Of a DNA stretch of 64,000 bases, positions 52,310-62,700 are shown piece by piece; the first letter of the stretch is position 1, and the number at the start of each line of letters is the position of its first letter. The notes below the pieces were generated by a model, which saw nothing but the letters and a program-made list of their open reading frames with translations, did no database searches and was not told the origin of the DNA. Position numbers and translations under genes: made by a program. The stretch comes from Macrothele yani (Eukaryota; Arthropoda; Arachnida; Araneae; Macrothelidae), in the NCBI GenBank assembly GCA_039090855.1, contig CM077010.1:46022905-46086904 (forward strand), written 5' to 3'.

Positions 52310-53108
52310 ACAAATTTTCATGAGGTTAATCTGTTCCTCACTTATTACTTAAGCTTTAAAAAGTTTTACGAGTCTAGACTAGAGCGTCTGCGATAATAAC
52401 TTCTTATAGATACAGCCAATACAACAATTTAGAAGATATTCATCACATCACCACTTCATCCTCAGGGTCGTTCATCTAATGACTCTTTCCATGGTTGTTT
52501 CCCTCTCATGGATGTAAGGCCGGAAACAGACTTACAACCATAACACGTTTGGGCGTTTCCATTAAATCCACATACTCCGTCTCTTTTTATTGTAAGCCCC
52601 GTTACAAAACCGTTAAGCTTCTAATACATGTAGTATTCGTATGCATTTCTGCTGGACCGGACCATTCAGCATCAGCGGGACTTCTTGTTAAAGTTTCTCT
52701 GTAACAAAATGTAATAAAAGGGCTTTTTACCCAAACGGACTTCTTGTTAAAGTCCCGTTGATGATGAATGGTCGATCTAGAAAAAATGCATACAGGTAAT
52801 ATTTGAAGTTTAACGTTTTTGGAACGGATCATACGATAAAGAAGACCAAGGTATTTCGATTTAGTGGAAAAAGCCAAAAATGTTGTTGTTTCAGACTTTA
52901 CGTCTATGGATGGGGAACAACAGCGAAAAGAGTCATTAGACGAACAACCCTGAGGCTGAAGTGGTAGGGAGAAGAATTCTTCTAAATTACTGTACTGGAC
53001 TATAGTTATTATAAGTTATTATCGCAGATGCTCTAGTCTGGACTTGTCAAGCTTTACAGCACCAAAATGATACGTAAAGAACAGATTAACCACATGAAAA
53101 TGTTTGAG
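52310..53108. mobile_element. Long foldback element, about 800 bp
   Basis: Nearly the whole stretch is an inverted repeat with arms of about 390 bp. Shared blocks include TTTCATG(A/T)GGTTAATCTG, CTAGACTAGAGCGTCTGCGA, CTTCATCCTCAGGGTCGTTC and CATTAGATGAAC. The centre lies near 52710, with TTCTTGTTAAAGT on both sides. No ORF is present. Foldback or long-TIR DNA elements have this form. Confidence 0.82.
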
Positions 53109-53386
53109 ACGCAGAAATTAAACTTTCCGAACATCGTGTAATACGAAATGAAACTCTATCTTGTCGTTGCTTCAAAACGAAAACGCATTATCGAATCGTA
53201 AAATAGTCCTACTGAAATGTTATTGACCTAATACAGAACCATATTTTCGAAGAGCACTGTGAAAGTATTTTTAACAAATGTAATGTATATAATAATACAA
53301 ATTTTGAAGATGACAATCCGATTTTTGGCGTAAATGTGACAAGGATGGTAAGTCAGATAATATCCGAAAACTTGAAATTTTTTCAT
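53109..53386. other. AT-rich spacer
   Basis: Nothing recognised. Confidence 0.4.
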
Positions 53387-53455
53387 CGTCCTGGAGCGGG
53401 ACTCGAATCCGCGTCTCCCAGAAAACGCCCGGGTATGCTAACCCACCCAGAACGA
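53387..53455 (-). other. tRNA-like sequence (SINE head or tRNA pseudogene)
   Basis: On the minus strand CGTTCTGG and CCAGGACG can pair as an acceptor stem, GGGTTAGCATACCC resembles a D arm and A box, and GCGGATTCGAGTCCCGC forms a T arm and B box. It is 69 bases long. The anticodon arm does not fold properly. Flanks AACTTGAAATTTTT and AAGTTTCAAGTTT are inverse to each other. Confidence 0.5.
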
Positions 53456-53591
53456 CCAAGTTTCAAGTTTCCATCAATTTGAATATAACCATCACAGGAT
53501 TCGCTAGTCGAAGCAACCGGTATTCATGTTTAGCGAATCTGGAGGTTAAGAATCCCATCGCGTGTTTGCCCTGAGAAGCAGATGTAATATT

Positions 53592-54222
53592 AATAACTTT
53601 ATGACGAAATCTTTCATGATGTTATATAATAACTTTATGACGAAATCTTTCATGATGTTATATAATAACTTTATGACGAAATTTTTCATGATGTTATATA
53701 ATAACTTTATGACGAAATCTTTCATGATGTTATATAATAACTTTATGACGAAATCTTTCATGATGTTATATAATAACTTTATGACGAAATTTTTCATGAT
53801 GTTATATAATAACTTTATGACGAAATTTTTCATGATGTTATATAATAACTTTATGACGAAATCTTTCATGATGTTATATAATAACTTTATGACGAAATCT
53901 TTCATGATGTTATATAATAACTTTATGACGAAATTTTTCATGATGTTATATAATAACTTTATGACGAAATCTTTCATGATGTTATATAATAACTTTATGA
54001 CGAAATCTTTCATGATGTTATATAATAACTTTATGACGAAATTTTTCATGATGTTATATAATAACTTTATGACGAAATTTTTCATGATGTTATATAATAA
54101 CTTTATGACGAAATTTTTCATGATGTTATATAATAACTTTATGACGAAATCTTTCATGATGTTATATAATAACTTTATGACGAAATCTTTCATGATGTTA
54201 TATAATAACTTTATGATGAAAA
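53592..54222 (+). repeat. 36-bp minisatellite, about 17 copies
   Basis: The unit ATAACTTTATGACGAAATYT TTCATGATGTTATATA repeats every 36 bp with almost no change except C/T at one site. The order of C (S) and T (F) variants is SSF SSF F SSF SSF FF SS. The unit is a near-palindrome. Because 36 is a multiple of three, frames stay open on both strands for over 210 codons without being genes. Confidence 0.98.
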
Positions 54223-54229
54223 ATGTGTA

Positions 54230-54700
54230 AGGTGTCGCATTTTCCTCTAAAATAAATAATCCAGAAGTTTAACATCATTGCAAAAAAACCAAAGAGGAGT
54301 AGAACAGAAGTGCGAAGTCTGGGCGCATGAGCCGGCGGGAGCGGTGGAAAGGCCAAGCCATCCGTTTGCTGAATTCAAGCTTAGATGAAGGCTACTCTTC
54401 ATACTAAGGCCACAGTAAACGAGCGGAAGTACGTAGACTGTGCGCATGCGTCGTAAGTACTTAAATATCAGCAAGGCGCATCAACGTAGCTTCCGCTCAC
54501 CTACCTTCGTAATGCTAGCAGATGACGATCATTGAGGTGAGAAACAAAACAAACTTGTTAGCTCTATGGACATTATTGTGTCGAAAGAAAAAATAATTAA
54601 GAAATGCTGTGTATTTTGAGAGCACAAGGACTGTAATCATCTTCTATAAAAATAAAATTCCCGTGTCTGCCTGTCAATTGGAACCAACGAGTCACATATT
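54230..54700. other. Spacer with CRE-free, mixed sequence
   Basis: Two stretches, ACAGAAGTGCGAAGTCTGGG CGCATGAG and AGCGGAAGTACGTAGACTGT GCGCATGCG, are similar direct repeats about 120 bp apart. No gene is visible. Confidence 0.4.
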
Positions 54701-54714
54701 GAACAATATTAACG

Positions 54715-55753
54715 TGTGAAGGACATTTTAAAGTGTCGAAGAGATCTGGAAGAAAACAAAAACGCAGTAGTACCGCTCCCTAGAGCAGCCCACAGATATT
54801 CATTGGAATGCTTGGCATTCCATCCGTTGTATACTTTGTTCTTCAACATATGCGCCGTCGATGTTATGTCTGTGGGTATGTCCTTTATCATGTGCCGGCA
54901 GCGAAGGAAGTGGACCATGGACCTGAACAAGTAATAATCCGACGGGGCAAGGTCCGGACTACATGCTGAACGTGGCATCAGTTCTATGCCCTCAAGTTCT
55001 GGGAGTTTTGCCAGGGTCGTTCGAGCGGTATGATGCAAAGCAATGTCCTGCCATAGGAGAGTGCGTTTTCTGTTCACCACTGCTGGGTATTTCTCCTCCA
55101 AAACGGCAAGCATCCGCTACAGTTGTTCAGAGTGGAGCTTTGCGCTGATGATCCGACCGTCTGGAACAAATTCGCAATGGATTGTCTCCTCGAAATTCCA
55201 CCAGACGCAGAACATCGCCTTTTGCTCGAAACCCCCACGTTTGGCAACAGGTTCAGGAAGTTGGCCCTGGCTCAACCACTGCCGCTGTATGTTAGGATTA
55301 CTGAAATAGACCCACTTTTCATCGCACGTAATAATTCTCTTGGTGAAACGTACATCGCCTGGGTTTTCTACGAGTTTCGTGCACACTTCCACTCAGCGGC
55401 TTGCTTCAGCTGGCGTCTGTTCGTGAGGGACTATGCGGCAGCTCCTGTAGACCTTACCCAGGTCCTGAAGGTAACGAACCACTGTGGTCTGTGATATGCC
55501 CAGCTCGCCTGATAATCTCCAAGTGCTGATTGTCGGATATGCCTCTACGGCCTGGCGCACAACCTCCGAATCCTAGGTTCACTCGCTGCCTACCTGACCT
55601 TGATTGATCTTCAAGGTTTCTTTCACCAGAGCGAAATTTCTTGAACCATCTGGTTGTGATGTTGTGGTCCACGGAACCTTCCCCTTTCGCACGACAAATG
55701 TTTCGTGGTGTTGCTTGAGCAGCGTTATGTCCGAGTTCAAACTTGTAAAGCAA
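54715..55753 (-). pseudogene. Mariner-type transposase, frameshifted, all three Asp present
   Basis: The minus strand encodes LYKFELGHNAAQATPRNICR (helix-turn-helix start), TTRWFKKFRSGERNLEDQSR and SGRQ, then IITCDEKWVYFSNPN (first Asp), LLWQDIALHHTA (second Asp) and RSACSPDLAPSDYYLFRSM (third Asp). By my count 35 residues separate the last two Asp. Frameshifts lie near 55450 and 55115. Terminal repeats were not found. Confidence 0.85.
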
Positions 55754-55974
55754 ATGTTCCCTAATTAAACGGTTGTGGCTGTTGGCCTTTTAGGCGTCCC
55801 AACCACAGACAGAACGACGACATGTAATTGTTCACAGCAACGACTACGACTTTCTATCCCTTTCGACTGACTGCCGTGCGCGACTTGAACTAGTTTAAAT
55901 ATGTGACGTGACATACCCGCCGCAGCAGATGCGTTTATGCAAATATTGCAAAACCTTCGACTCACCCTCGGTAA

Positions 55975-56315
55975 CTTTGGATTAGTGAAATTGGCTAAAA
56001 CTAGCTCGAACAAATATATTCGCTGTCTAAGAGGTGGACCGAATGCGGCTGGAACAAGTGAACCTGAGCATCAGAAAGCATGCTTTTCCCTTAGCTTTTT
56101 AATTCAAAGTACTCATTTAGGAAGATGATTGACACTAATACTTTCTGACTGATTTCCTGATAAATGTGATATAACAATGGCAACATATCTAAGAAAGGAG
56201 AGAGAAAATATTTGAGTCACTTGTTTTTACCTAGTAGCAAGATGTCAGTGTCGTGGGTGACTAGCCTTTTCCCATCATGCTTTGGGTCATGAAGCAGCGA
56301 ATAAAGAACTAAATG
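55975..56315 (+). repeat. Dispersed repeat X, copy 2
   Basis: Matches 22555-22885 in order: CTCGAACAAATATATTCG, CTGTCTAAGAGGTGGACCGA, TTTGAGTCACTTGTTTTTAC and TCATGAAGCAGCGAATAAAG. It is not flanked by an obvious duplication. Confidence 0.7.
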
Positions 56316-56459
56316 GGACTCCTTATCATAAGTGATAGGTTTACGGTCGATACTTCTGAGATGAGAGGGGGAAAGAAATCGTTTTACCGTAGCTTTTGTA
56401 TTTCTGTTTGGGAAGTGTAGAAAATTGTGGACATCGTTTGGTTCAGATACATAGGCAGT

Positions 56460-57321
56460 TTAAGGTGGATCCACCTAAAATCTTTGCCTTGTATTTCCCG
56501 TAGGCAAACTTCTGTAGCTATTTTCTTCAGAATTAATGCGCTCCCATGGATGAAAATTTGAGCATCGATAAACATAACTTCATAATATAGCCTAGTATAC
56601 TTAATATGTTCTAAACCTTAAGTATAATTATATTAAAAATCAATAACTTTTCCTTTGGAGGTGCTGATACCAGCAAATAGATCGCGCCAAATTTGCATGT
56701 GACTTCCTAAATACAATCTCCTTGCATGTTTTTCAATATTTTCATTAATGTTTGGACTGCATTCAACACTTGTGTTCATCCATGCGACAGTCCGGAATGT
56801 TTAGAAAGAGTCGAGCCATTTAGATTAAATATTCTAACATTAATTTAGCTGAAAATGTTGTAAAGTAGGCTTGCTGGTTTATTTCGGAATTAAAAATCAG
56901 CAGCATTTACGATTCTGTTAACATTTTTAGCTAAATTATTATCAGAACATTTAATCTAAGTTGCTGAAATCATTATAAACATTCCAGACTGTCGCATGGA
57001 TACACTCAAATTTTGATTCCATTCCGAAAATTAATAAAATTATTGGGAATAAAATGCGACATGATAGCATTTAGTAAGTCACATGTAGATGTGGCGCCAT
57101 CTATTTTCTAGTCTCAGCACTACCAAATGAAATGTTATTGATTTTTAATATAATTCTGGTTAAATTTTAGAAAATATTGAGTATACTAGGCTGTAATATG
57201 AAGTTATTTTTATCGATGCTCAAATTTTTGTCCTTGAGAACACATTAATTGCGTAGAAAATGGGTACAGGAGTTTGCCCATTGGAAATACAAGGCAAAGG
57301 TTTTAGGTGGATCCACCGTAA
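56460..57321. mobile_element. Long foldback element (MITE4), about 860 bp
   Basis: Ends are GGTGGATCCACCTAAAA and its inverse. The inverted match runs through GAGCATCGATAAA, TTTTCCTTTGG, CATGCGACAGTC and ATTTAGATTAAAT to a centre near 56890. Its subterminal blocks resemble those of the TTAA MITE at 13250 (GAAAATTTGARCATCGAT and AATAACTTTTCCTTTGG), but the outer ends differ. Confidence 0.85.
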
Positions 57322-58494
57322 GTCTGTCTTTGAATGAGTGTGAGAGAAATTATATCCTATATCTGCAATATAAAATCTTTTGTACACATTTTCTCGAAAA
57401 TTATTACTTTGTAGTGTTTGAAATTTTGAAAACAAATAAAAACTACCTATAGCTAATACGTACCACATTTATTACTCTGAAAATAGTTAGGTTATTATTT
57501 TGAAATGCAATTTATCATACTGGAAAGTTTTCCAATTTGGGCGCTAGATGGCGCTGTAAGTTAGCTTAGCAGTGTTTCTGCCTGAAAGAAACGAAATCTC
57601 TCACTTCGGTCTAATTGTTTTTAATTATCTACGCCAAATAGGAATAATTATACGGGGCCAAAAGTGAAACTGAAATCTTGTCTCCCATAAATCATCTTAA
57701 ATCCTACTGTACGTTTATTTTTTAAAGAGAAATTGTGTACATTAGCATAGAACGCCTGAATCTGAGCTATGGAAATTCCGCCTACCCACTAAACTCCGCC
57801 TCCAAATAACGTCACTGGTTAAAACGTAACAGCACGTATTTTGTCTTTTCATTGTAGAGCCAGCGAGAGACCGCTTCCATTCTGAATATGGTGAGGTCTG
57901 CAGTGATTCGGTGACGCCAACTTCTGGGACAGTCCCTCAAGAAGTGAAAGCGACACCCAAGGAGTGATTTTTGCGGCATCTATCGCAGAAGACGAACCCT
58001 AACACTCATTCAAAGACAGGCTTAAAACGCTGAGAAGAACCAAGTAAATGCAGTCCAACCTTTAAGGTTTTAAAGCTATTTTGTGTTTTACATTACTTGT
58101 TGCCAAATAGTCATTACCTCTAATGTTTATTCCATAATATTTGGAAGGAAGCAGAAACGGCCAGAGGGCAAAAAAATCTTAAGTAAATGGCTTAGACTTT
58201 TTACCTGTGCTTCCTTGAAGCATACAGGTACACTTGTTTAAATCAAATATTTTCAGTCGTAACTTTATAACAGCAGGCTGTTCTCATGGGTCACACACAT
58301 CAGGTAACATTTCTTTTACAAGACTATGGCGTCGTCCTCACACCATATTCAGACCATATTTTTGTTAACTTCCCTCGCCTCCCCTTTGCTTTATGGTCTG
58401 ACTAGCTACCAGTTGGCTAAACGCAAGGTTAATAGATGAAAAGGTTATGTTCATCCTGCACTTCCGGTGATTGCTTTGAGACGTCAGTGTCCAA
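57322..58494. other. Spacer with one CTCF-like core
   Basis: GCGCTAGATGGCGCTG at 57541-57556 resembles a CTCF core. Nothing else is recognised. 57850-58030 is less AT-rich, but no frame has an identifiable domain. Confidence 0.4.
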
Positions 58495-58612
58495 ATCGCC
58501 ATCTTAAGACTACCTAGCCGCCATCTTAAGACTACCTAATCGCCATCTTAAGACTACCTAGCCGCCATCTTAAGACTACCTAATCGCCATCTTAAGATTA
58601 CTTAATCGCCAC
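58495..58612 (+). repeat. 22-bp minisatellite, five copies
   Basis: CGCCATCTTAAGACTACCTA (A/G)(T/C) repeats at 58497, 58519, 58541, 58563 and 58585, with AT and GC variants alternating. Confidence 0.95.
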
Positions 58613-58952
58613 GTTTATTTGTATCTGCACCATAACAGCGTTTCGGAATTATTATTGATAAACCAATTGGAATCATCTCCATAAATTCTACCAGATTTTT
58701 TAAAGCATAATATCTTTAATTTTTAATTAAAAAATTTGGGGAATGTTACCGAGATGCTTTCCCTATTACTCATAAAAATATTATTTATTATATGACAATA
58801 ATTTGTCCCGCTGTGCGTTTTCCCTTCTAAATTTATATAAAAACAGCAAAAATCCTCCTTGTAACTAAATTAGCATTTAAAAGTAAAAGGCTCAAAGTAA
58901 AAGCCGTGTGGACTTACTTAAGTAAAACAACTATTGACATGTTATCCAAATT
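58613..58952. other. AT-rich spacer
   Basis: Nothing recognised. Confidence 0.45.
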
Positions 58953-59262
58953 ATGAAGAATATGATACAAGAAAGAATTAGTCATGAAGTTTCTGAAGCA
59001 AAATATCATGCTATTCAAGTTAATTCAACACAAGATAATTCATCCATCAATCAGTTTAGCGTTGTTATTCGGTATCTGCTTAAAGGTGTTATCTGTGAGC
59101 AACTACTTTCAGTTGTGACAAGCAATGATGGTACAGGACAGGCACTTTTTGATCTATTGACTGAAATATTACAGCATCTTAAAATTGATCCCAAAATTTT
59201 TTTGTTATAGTACAGATGGAGATGCAAGCTACCATGGCCTGTATAATGGTTTACAAGGTAAT
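58953..59262 (+). pseudogene. hAT-like (ZMYM1/DUF4371-type) transposase fragment
   Basis: The frame reads IQERISHEVSEAKYHAIQVN, STQDNSSINQFSVVIRYLL, QLLSVVTSNDGTGQALFDLL and, after one frameshift near 59205, STDGDASYHGLYNGLQG. This is the RNase H-like core of ZMYM1/hAT-type proteins, with the D/STQD region and the TDGA.N..G.YNGLQ block. The sequence is lost after 59262, where the tRNA-derived repeat begins. The C-terminal part seems to resume at 61298. Confidence 0.7.
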
Positions 59263-59279
59263 TACTGATGTGGCTGATC

Positions 59280-59563
59280 AACATGTTTATATATAAACAA
59301 AGACATCGCTCTTTCCACGTTTTATCAACACATAGCACCCGAAAATGTTGTTATCCGGTCACGGTTGGGGATCCGAATCCCAGATCTCTCGATATCAAGC
59401 TGAGCGCGCTAGCTTTATGCTACGGTGGTCAACAGTCAACGGCGCTATGTGTGTTTTTCTGTCAGCTTCTGACGTCATAAATCTGTAAGATGGGCTCAGC
59501 TACTGAGACTTCTCCATCTCATGGGCATTAAGTCGCTGGCTATATATTAAGTATAGCAGTTAA
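59280..59563 (-). mobile_element. SINE5 (tRNA-derived) copy, left of the DUF4817 transposon
   Basis: The minus strand has GCTATATATAGCCAGCG-like sequence, CATCTTACAGATTTATGACG, TCAGAAGCTGACAGAAAAAC, TAGCGCCGTTGACTGTTG and a tRNA-like tail with CTGGGATTCGGATCCCC as a B box. It is an inverted match to 60896-61070. Confidence 0.7.
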
Positions 59564-59565
59564 TA

Positions 59566-60894
59566 CGGGGTGATTTATAAAGAAGTATACAGTTTCCAGA
59601 TGCTGTAAAACAGTAACAGTTGAAGACATGGAACACAACTTCGAACCGTTAGGTAGATGTACTCATAAAGTTTGTGTGCCGCTACTGAGTGAAGTGAGGT
59701 AGGCAATGGCGCGCGTGTCTCGTGACGGTCAAAATGTCAGCGTCTGCAGTGAAGAAGGCATTTTGTGTTCTTGAATTGAGCAAAACGGAATCTGTAACTG
59801 TTGTGCAACGGCATTTTCGATCACGATTCGGAAAAGAACTTCGAACCAGAAAATATATCTGCGATTGGCATAAAAAATTTGAAACTATAAGCTGTTTGTG
59901 AAAACTTAAGTCCTGGACAACCGCGTATATCGAAGAAGTCGTCGATAGTGTTTGCACTGGCATTCAACGAAGCATGGGAAAAACAACTCGGAGGGTGAGT
60001 CGTGATGTGCAGATTTTACAGCCCACCGTCTGCAGAATTTTGAGAAAAAGTTGAAAATGATTCCATACAAAGTGCAGATGTTGCAAAATCTCACTGACCT
60101 TGACAAGACAAAGCGCTTTGAATTCTGTGCCGAAATGCAGCACCGTTTTGAAAATGATGATTTTGCCGATCACTTAGTTTTCACCGATGAAGCTACATTC
60201 CACGTAGGTCGTCAGGTAAACAAGCACAATGTTCGCGTTTGTGGAACGGAGAATCTCAGATTTACAATGCGACACGTGCGAGATTCCCCTAAGGTAAATG
60301 TGTTCTGTGCTGTGTCCAAAAAGAAAGTGTACGGCCCCTTCTTTTTTCACGAGAAAACTGTCACGGGAGGCTCTTTTCTGAATATGTTAAGTCTTTGGTT
60401 GATGCCACAGTTGCAGGATGACAGTGACAACTTTATTCTCCAATTGGATGGTGCACCACCGCACTGGTTAGGCGACGTGCGAGATTATCTCGATGAACAT
60501 CTTCCTCACCGATGGATTGGACGAGCCACGGACTACAAAATGCCACTGATCCAATGGCCGCCCAAAAGTCCTGACTTAACACCTTGTGACTTTTTCCTGT
60601 GGGGGTACGTAAAGGACAAGGTATTCGCCTTTCCCCTTCTTGTTGATCTAGCGGAGCTGAAACAGCGTATCACAGCCACTATCACTGCACTTGATTCAGA
60701 TATCTTACCTCGCGTTTGGGCGGAAATGGATTACCGGCTGGGTGCGTCTCGTGCGACTAAGGGTGCACATATAGAACATCTGTGACTGTCTCTAAAAAAA
60801 CTTGAAATATTCCCCTACAAGTAACATAAAATATTTTACATTGTTCTTGTTTTATAGGGCGTTGAAACTGTATACTTCTTTATGAATCACCCTG
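59566..60894 (+). mobile_element. Tc1/mariner-type transposon (DUF4817 group), full length
   Basis: Inverted ends CRGGGTGATTYATAAAGAAG, then TATACAGTTTC, are flanked by TA at 59564-59565 and 60895-60896. The length is 1329 bp. It lies between inverted SINE5 copies. Confidence 0.9.
59734..60785 (+). pseudogene. DUF4817-group transposase, frameshifted but catalytic half open
   Basis: The N-terminal HTH starts at ATG 59734 (MSASAVKKAFCVLELSKTES, then VTVVQRHFRSRFGKELRTRK). Frameshifts occur near 59915 and 60047. The rest is one frame from 60051: LVFTDEATFHVGRQVNKHNV, VNVFCAVSKKKVYGPFFF, LQLDGAPPHW, QWPPKSPDLTPCDFFLWGYV, VWAEMDYRLGASR and ending GAHIEHL. Catalytic Asp residues are TDEA, LDGA and PCDF. 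By my count 46 residues separate the last two, longer than the 34 of classic mariners. Confidence 0.88.
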
Positions 60895-60895
60895 T

Positions 60896-61069
60896 ATATA
60901 GCCAGTGCCGTTTATGCCCACCAGATTGAAACGTCTCAGTACTATGATCCATCTTACGGATTTATGATGTCAGAAGCTGACAGAAAAACAGCCACAGCGC
61001 CGTTGATTGTTGGCCACAGTAGACGCGCTCTGCTTGCTATCGAGAGATCTGGGATTCGGATCCCCAGCG
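60896..61069 (+). mobile_element. SINE5 copy, right of the DUF4817 transposon
   Basis: TATAGCCAGTGCCGTTTATG, CATCTTACGGATTTATGATG, TCAGAAGCTGACAGAAAAAC and CTGGGATTCGGATCCCC match the left copy in inverse orientation. It is cut at 61070 by a SINE1. Confidence 0.7.
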
Positions 61070-61277
61070 GGCCTCCTCGGTAGCGCAGTGGTCTAAGCGA
61101 TGTCCTCTGATCATTCGTCCGAAAGGAGTTCGAGTTCGAATCCCGTTAGGCATGGATGTTGTGTTTGTCTTACGGCACTGGCTCTCTCCCTTTACTGGAA
61201 CCAGTGACCCTGAATTAGGGACAGGCGACTGCTTATAGCCCGTTGAGTTGCTCACGGTGGTCGTTAAACCTCCAATT
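61070..61277 (+). mobile_element. SINE1 copy, diverged head
   Basis: It has the A box TAGCGCAGTGG and B box GTTCGAATCC with a small deletion after it, and a body typical of SINE1. The tail reads CCTCCAATTTAAACAG, followed by A-rich sequence. Confidence 0.9.
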
Positions 61278-61297
61278 TAAACAGAAAAAAGAAAAAA

Positions 61298-61490
61298 ATG
61301 TGAGAGGACATTTTCAAAGCTAAAGATCGTAAAGACAAGGCTAAGAAATTCACAGTCTGAGAAGAACTGGGAATCAATCATACACGTTGCTATCCATTGA
61401 AAAAGAATTGTTAGATGAATTGGCTGCAGAAGCAATTATTGACAGATTCGCACAATCATCTAGTGAATTCAAACGATTGCTCTTAATATA
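61298..61490 (+). pseudogene. hAT-like transposase C-terminal dimerisation region
   Basis: In shifting frames the sequence reads CERTFSKLKIVKTRLRNSQS and SIEKELLDELAAEAIIDRFA. This matches the C-terminal hAT dimerisation region of ZMYM1-like proteins (..ERSFSKLK.IK..LRS.M.., then ..L..E......D.I..FA). It fits the fragment at 58953-59262 as the other end of the same gene. Roughly 300 residues between them are missing. Confidence 0.65.
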
Positions 61491-62700
61491 GTGGTCTGCA
61501 TGAAATATGCTTTTGAACAACCTGTTAATGTGTAAAATGTTCAGTACAAGCAAACTTTTAAAAAATATCCACAAATTTATTGAAAATTAAAAAAAAATTT
61601 AAAAACTCAATTATGACAATTTGCATTTACATTTAGTATCTACTGTATACTGCCAGTAATGTGCACAAATATATGTACACTGTAATTACTAAAAAATATA
61701 AATTTATTTTGCAAAAATTTTAATTGTACCATTTATTTTATTTATTTCTTATAAAATTTAATGATAGCCTTATAGTTGTGGGTGGGACCCCTTTGCCTCC
61801 TGGTAACCAATATTTTTACACCCAGTTCGCCAATTCCTCCCGCCCCCGTATTGCGGGGGCTGATAGTACGTCCATGGTGCTGGACGAAGAATTCGAGTCA
61901 TTTAGCAGGATGGCTTACTTTAAAACAAGAAAATGCAGGGTAATTCGAGGCTTATATGTAGAGTGCGATCTAAGAGCTTTCCAATTAAATCCCTCATGCA
62001 AATTAAATTTCAATTTCTCGATAAAATCAACAGCTTACAGAATTAGTTTGAATATCCTGTTTTCTGGCAGGAAATAATAAACTCTTTTCCGGCAGGCTGC
62101 AGCAGAACATTACAACGTTAATCTAAATTAAATTATTGTGACCAACTAAATTAACTGGTCACAATTTAAAGCCGAATTTTGCCAAAATTTATAACGATGT
62201 TCAAGAGAACGTTTCGTAAGACAAATCGCAGCACAGATTTTTTGTAGAAGTTGCAAATATTAGACTTCTGATAAGTTATAGTTCATAATCTACTTAAAAG
62301 ATGTCGCCACATTACTAAGTCTTATCTACTTCCCACCGCACTCAGCAAAGTAAATTCGCTCTTTGGTTTAACGTTCATTTTTTTTGTCAAAAACATAACA
62401 GACATGGAAGTAAAATTCTACGACACTACTTAATTGGCGTGGAGCATTGTGTGGAGTAAAAAAATATTCTGTTGATTTGATGAATATTTTTCCCCTTTTA
62501 AATTTCATTTTCTTCGAGATAAAAAAACCTATAAAGATTTCGGTTATGCCTATTGAAAGAGGAACAGTTCAAATTTAAAAATACCGGAAGTTAAAGATAA
62601 CTCCGTATATTATCAATATTTTTTGCTACTTATATGGCGAACTGGAGTTTTTTTTTAATTGTTTTTATTGTTGTAATGAACTGAATAAGCGCGTTTTTCG
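61491..62700. other. AT-rich sequence
   Basis: A short frame at 61786-62077 (VVGGTPLPPGNQYF..) has no domain I recognise. The remainder shows no features. Confidence 0.45.

Noticed and set aside
53546..54230. Open frames of about 215-222 codons on both strands
   Set aside because: They are a by-product of the 36-bp tandem repeat, whose length is a multiple of three. The peptide is only a 12-residue repeat with no start context or domain.
61724..62077. 117-residue frame near the right end
   Set aside because: No recognisable domain, low complexity at the start and no repeat or gene context. It was kept only as a note in the spacer entry.
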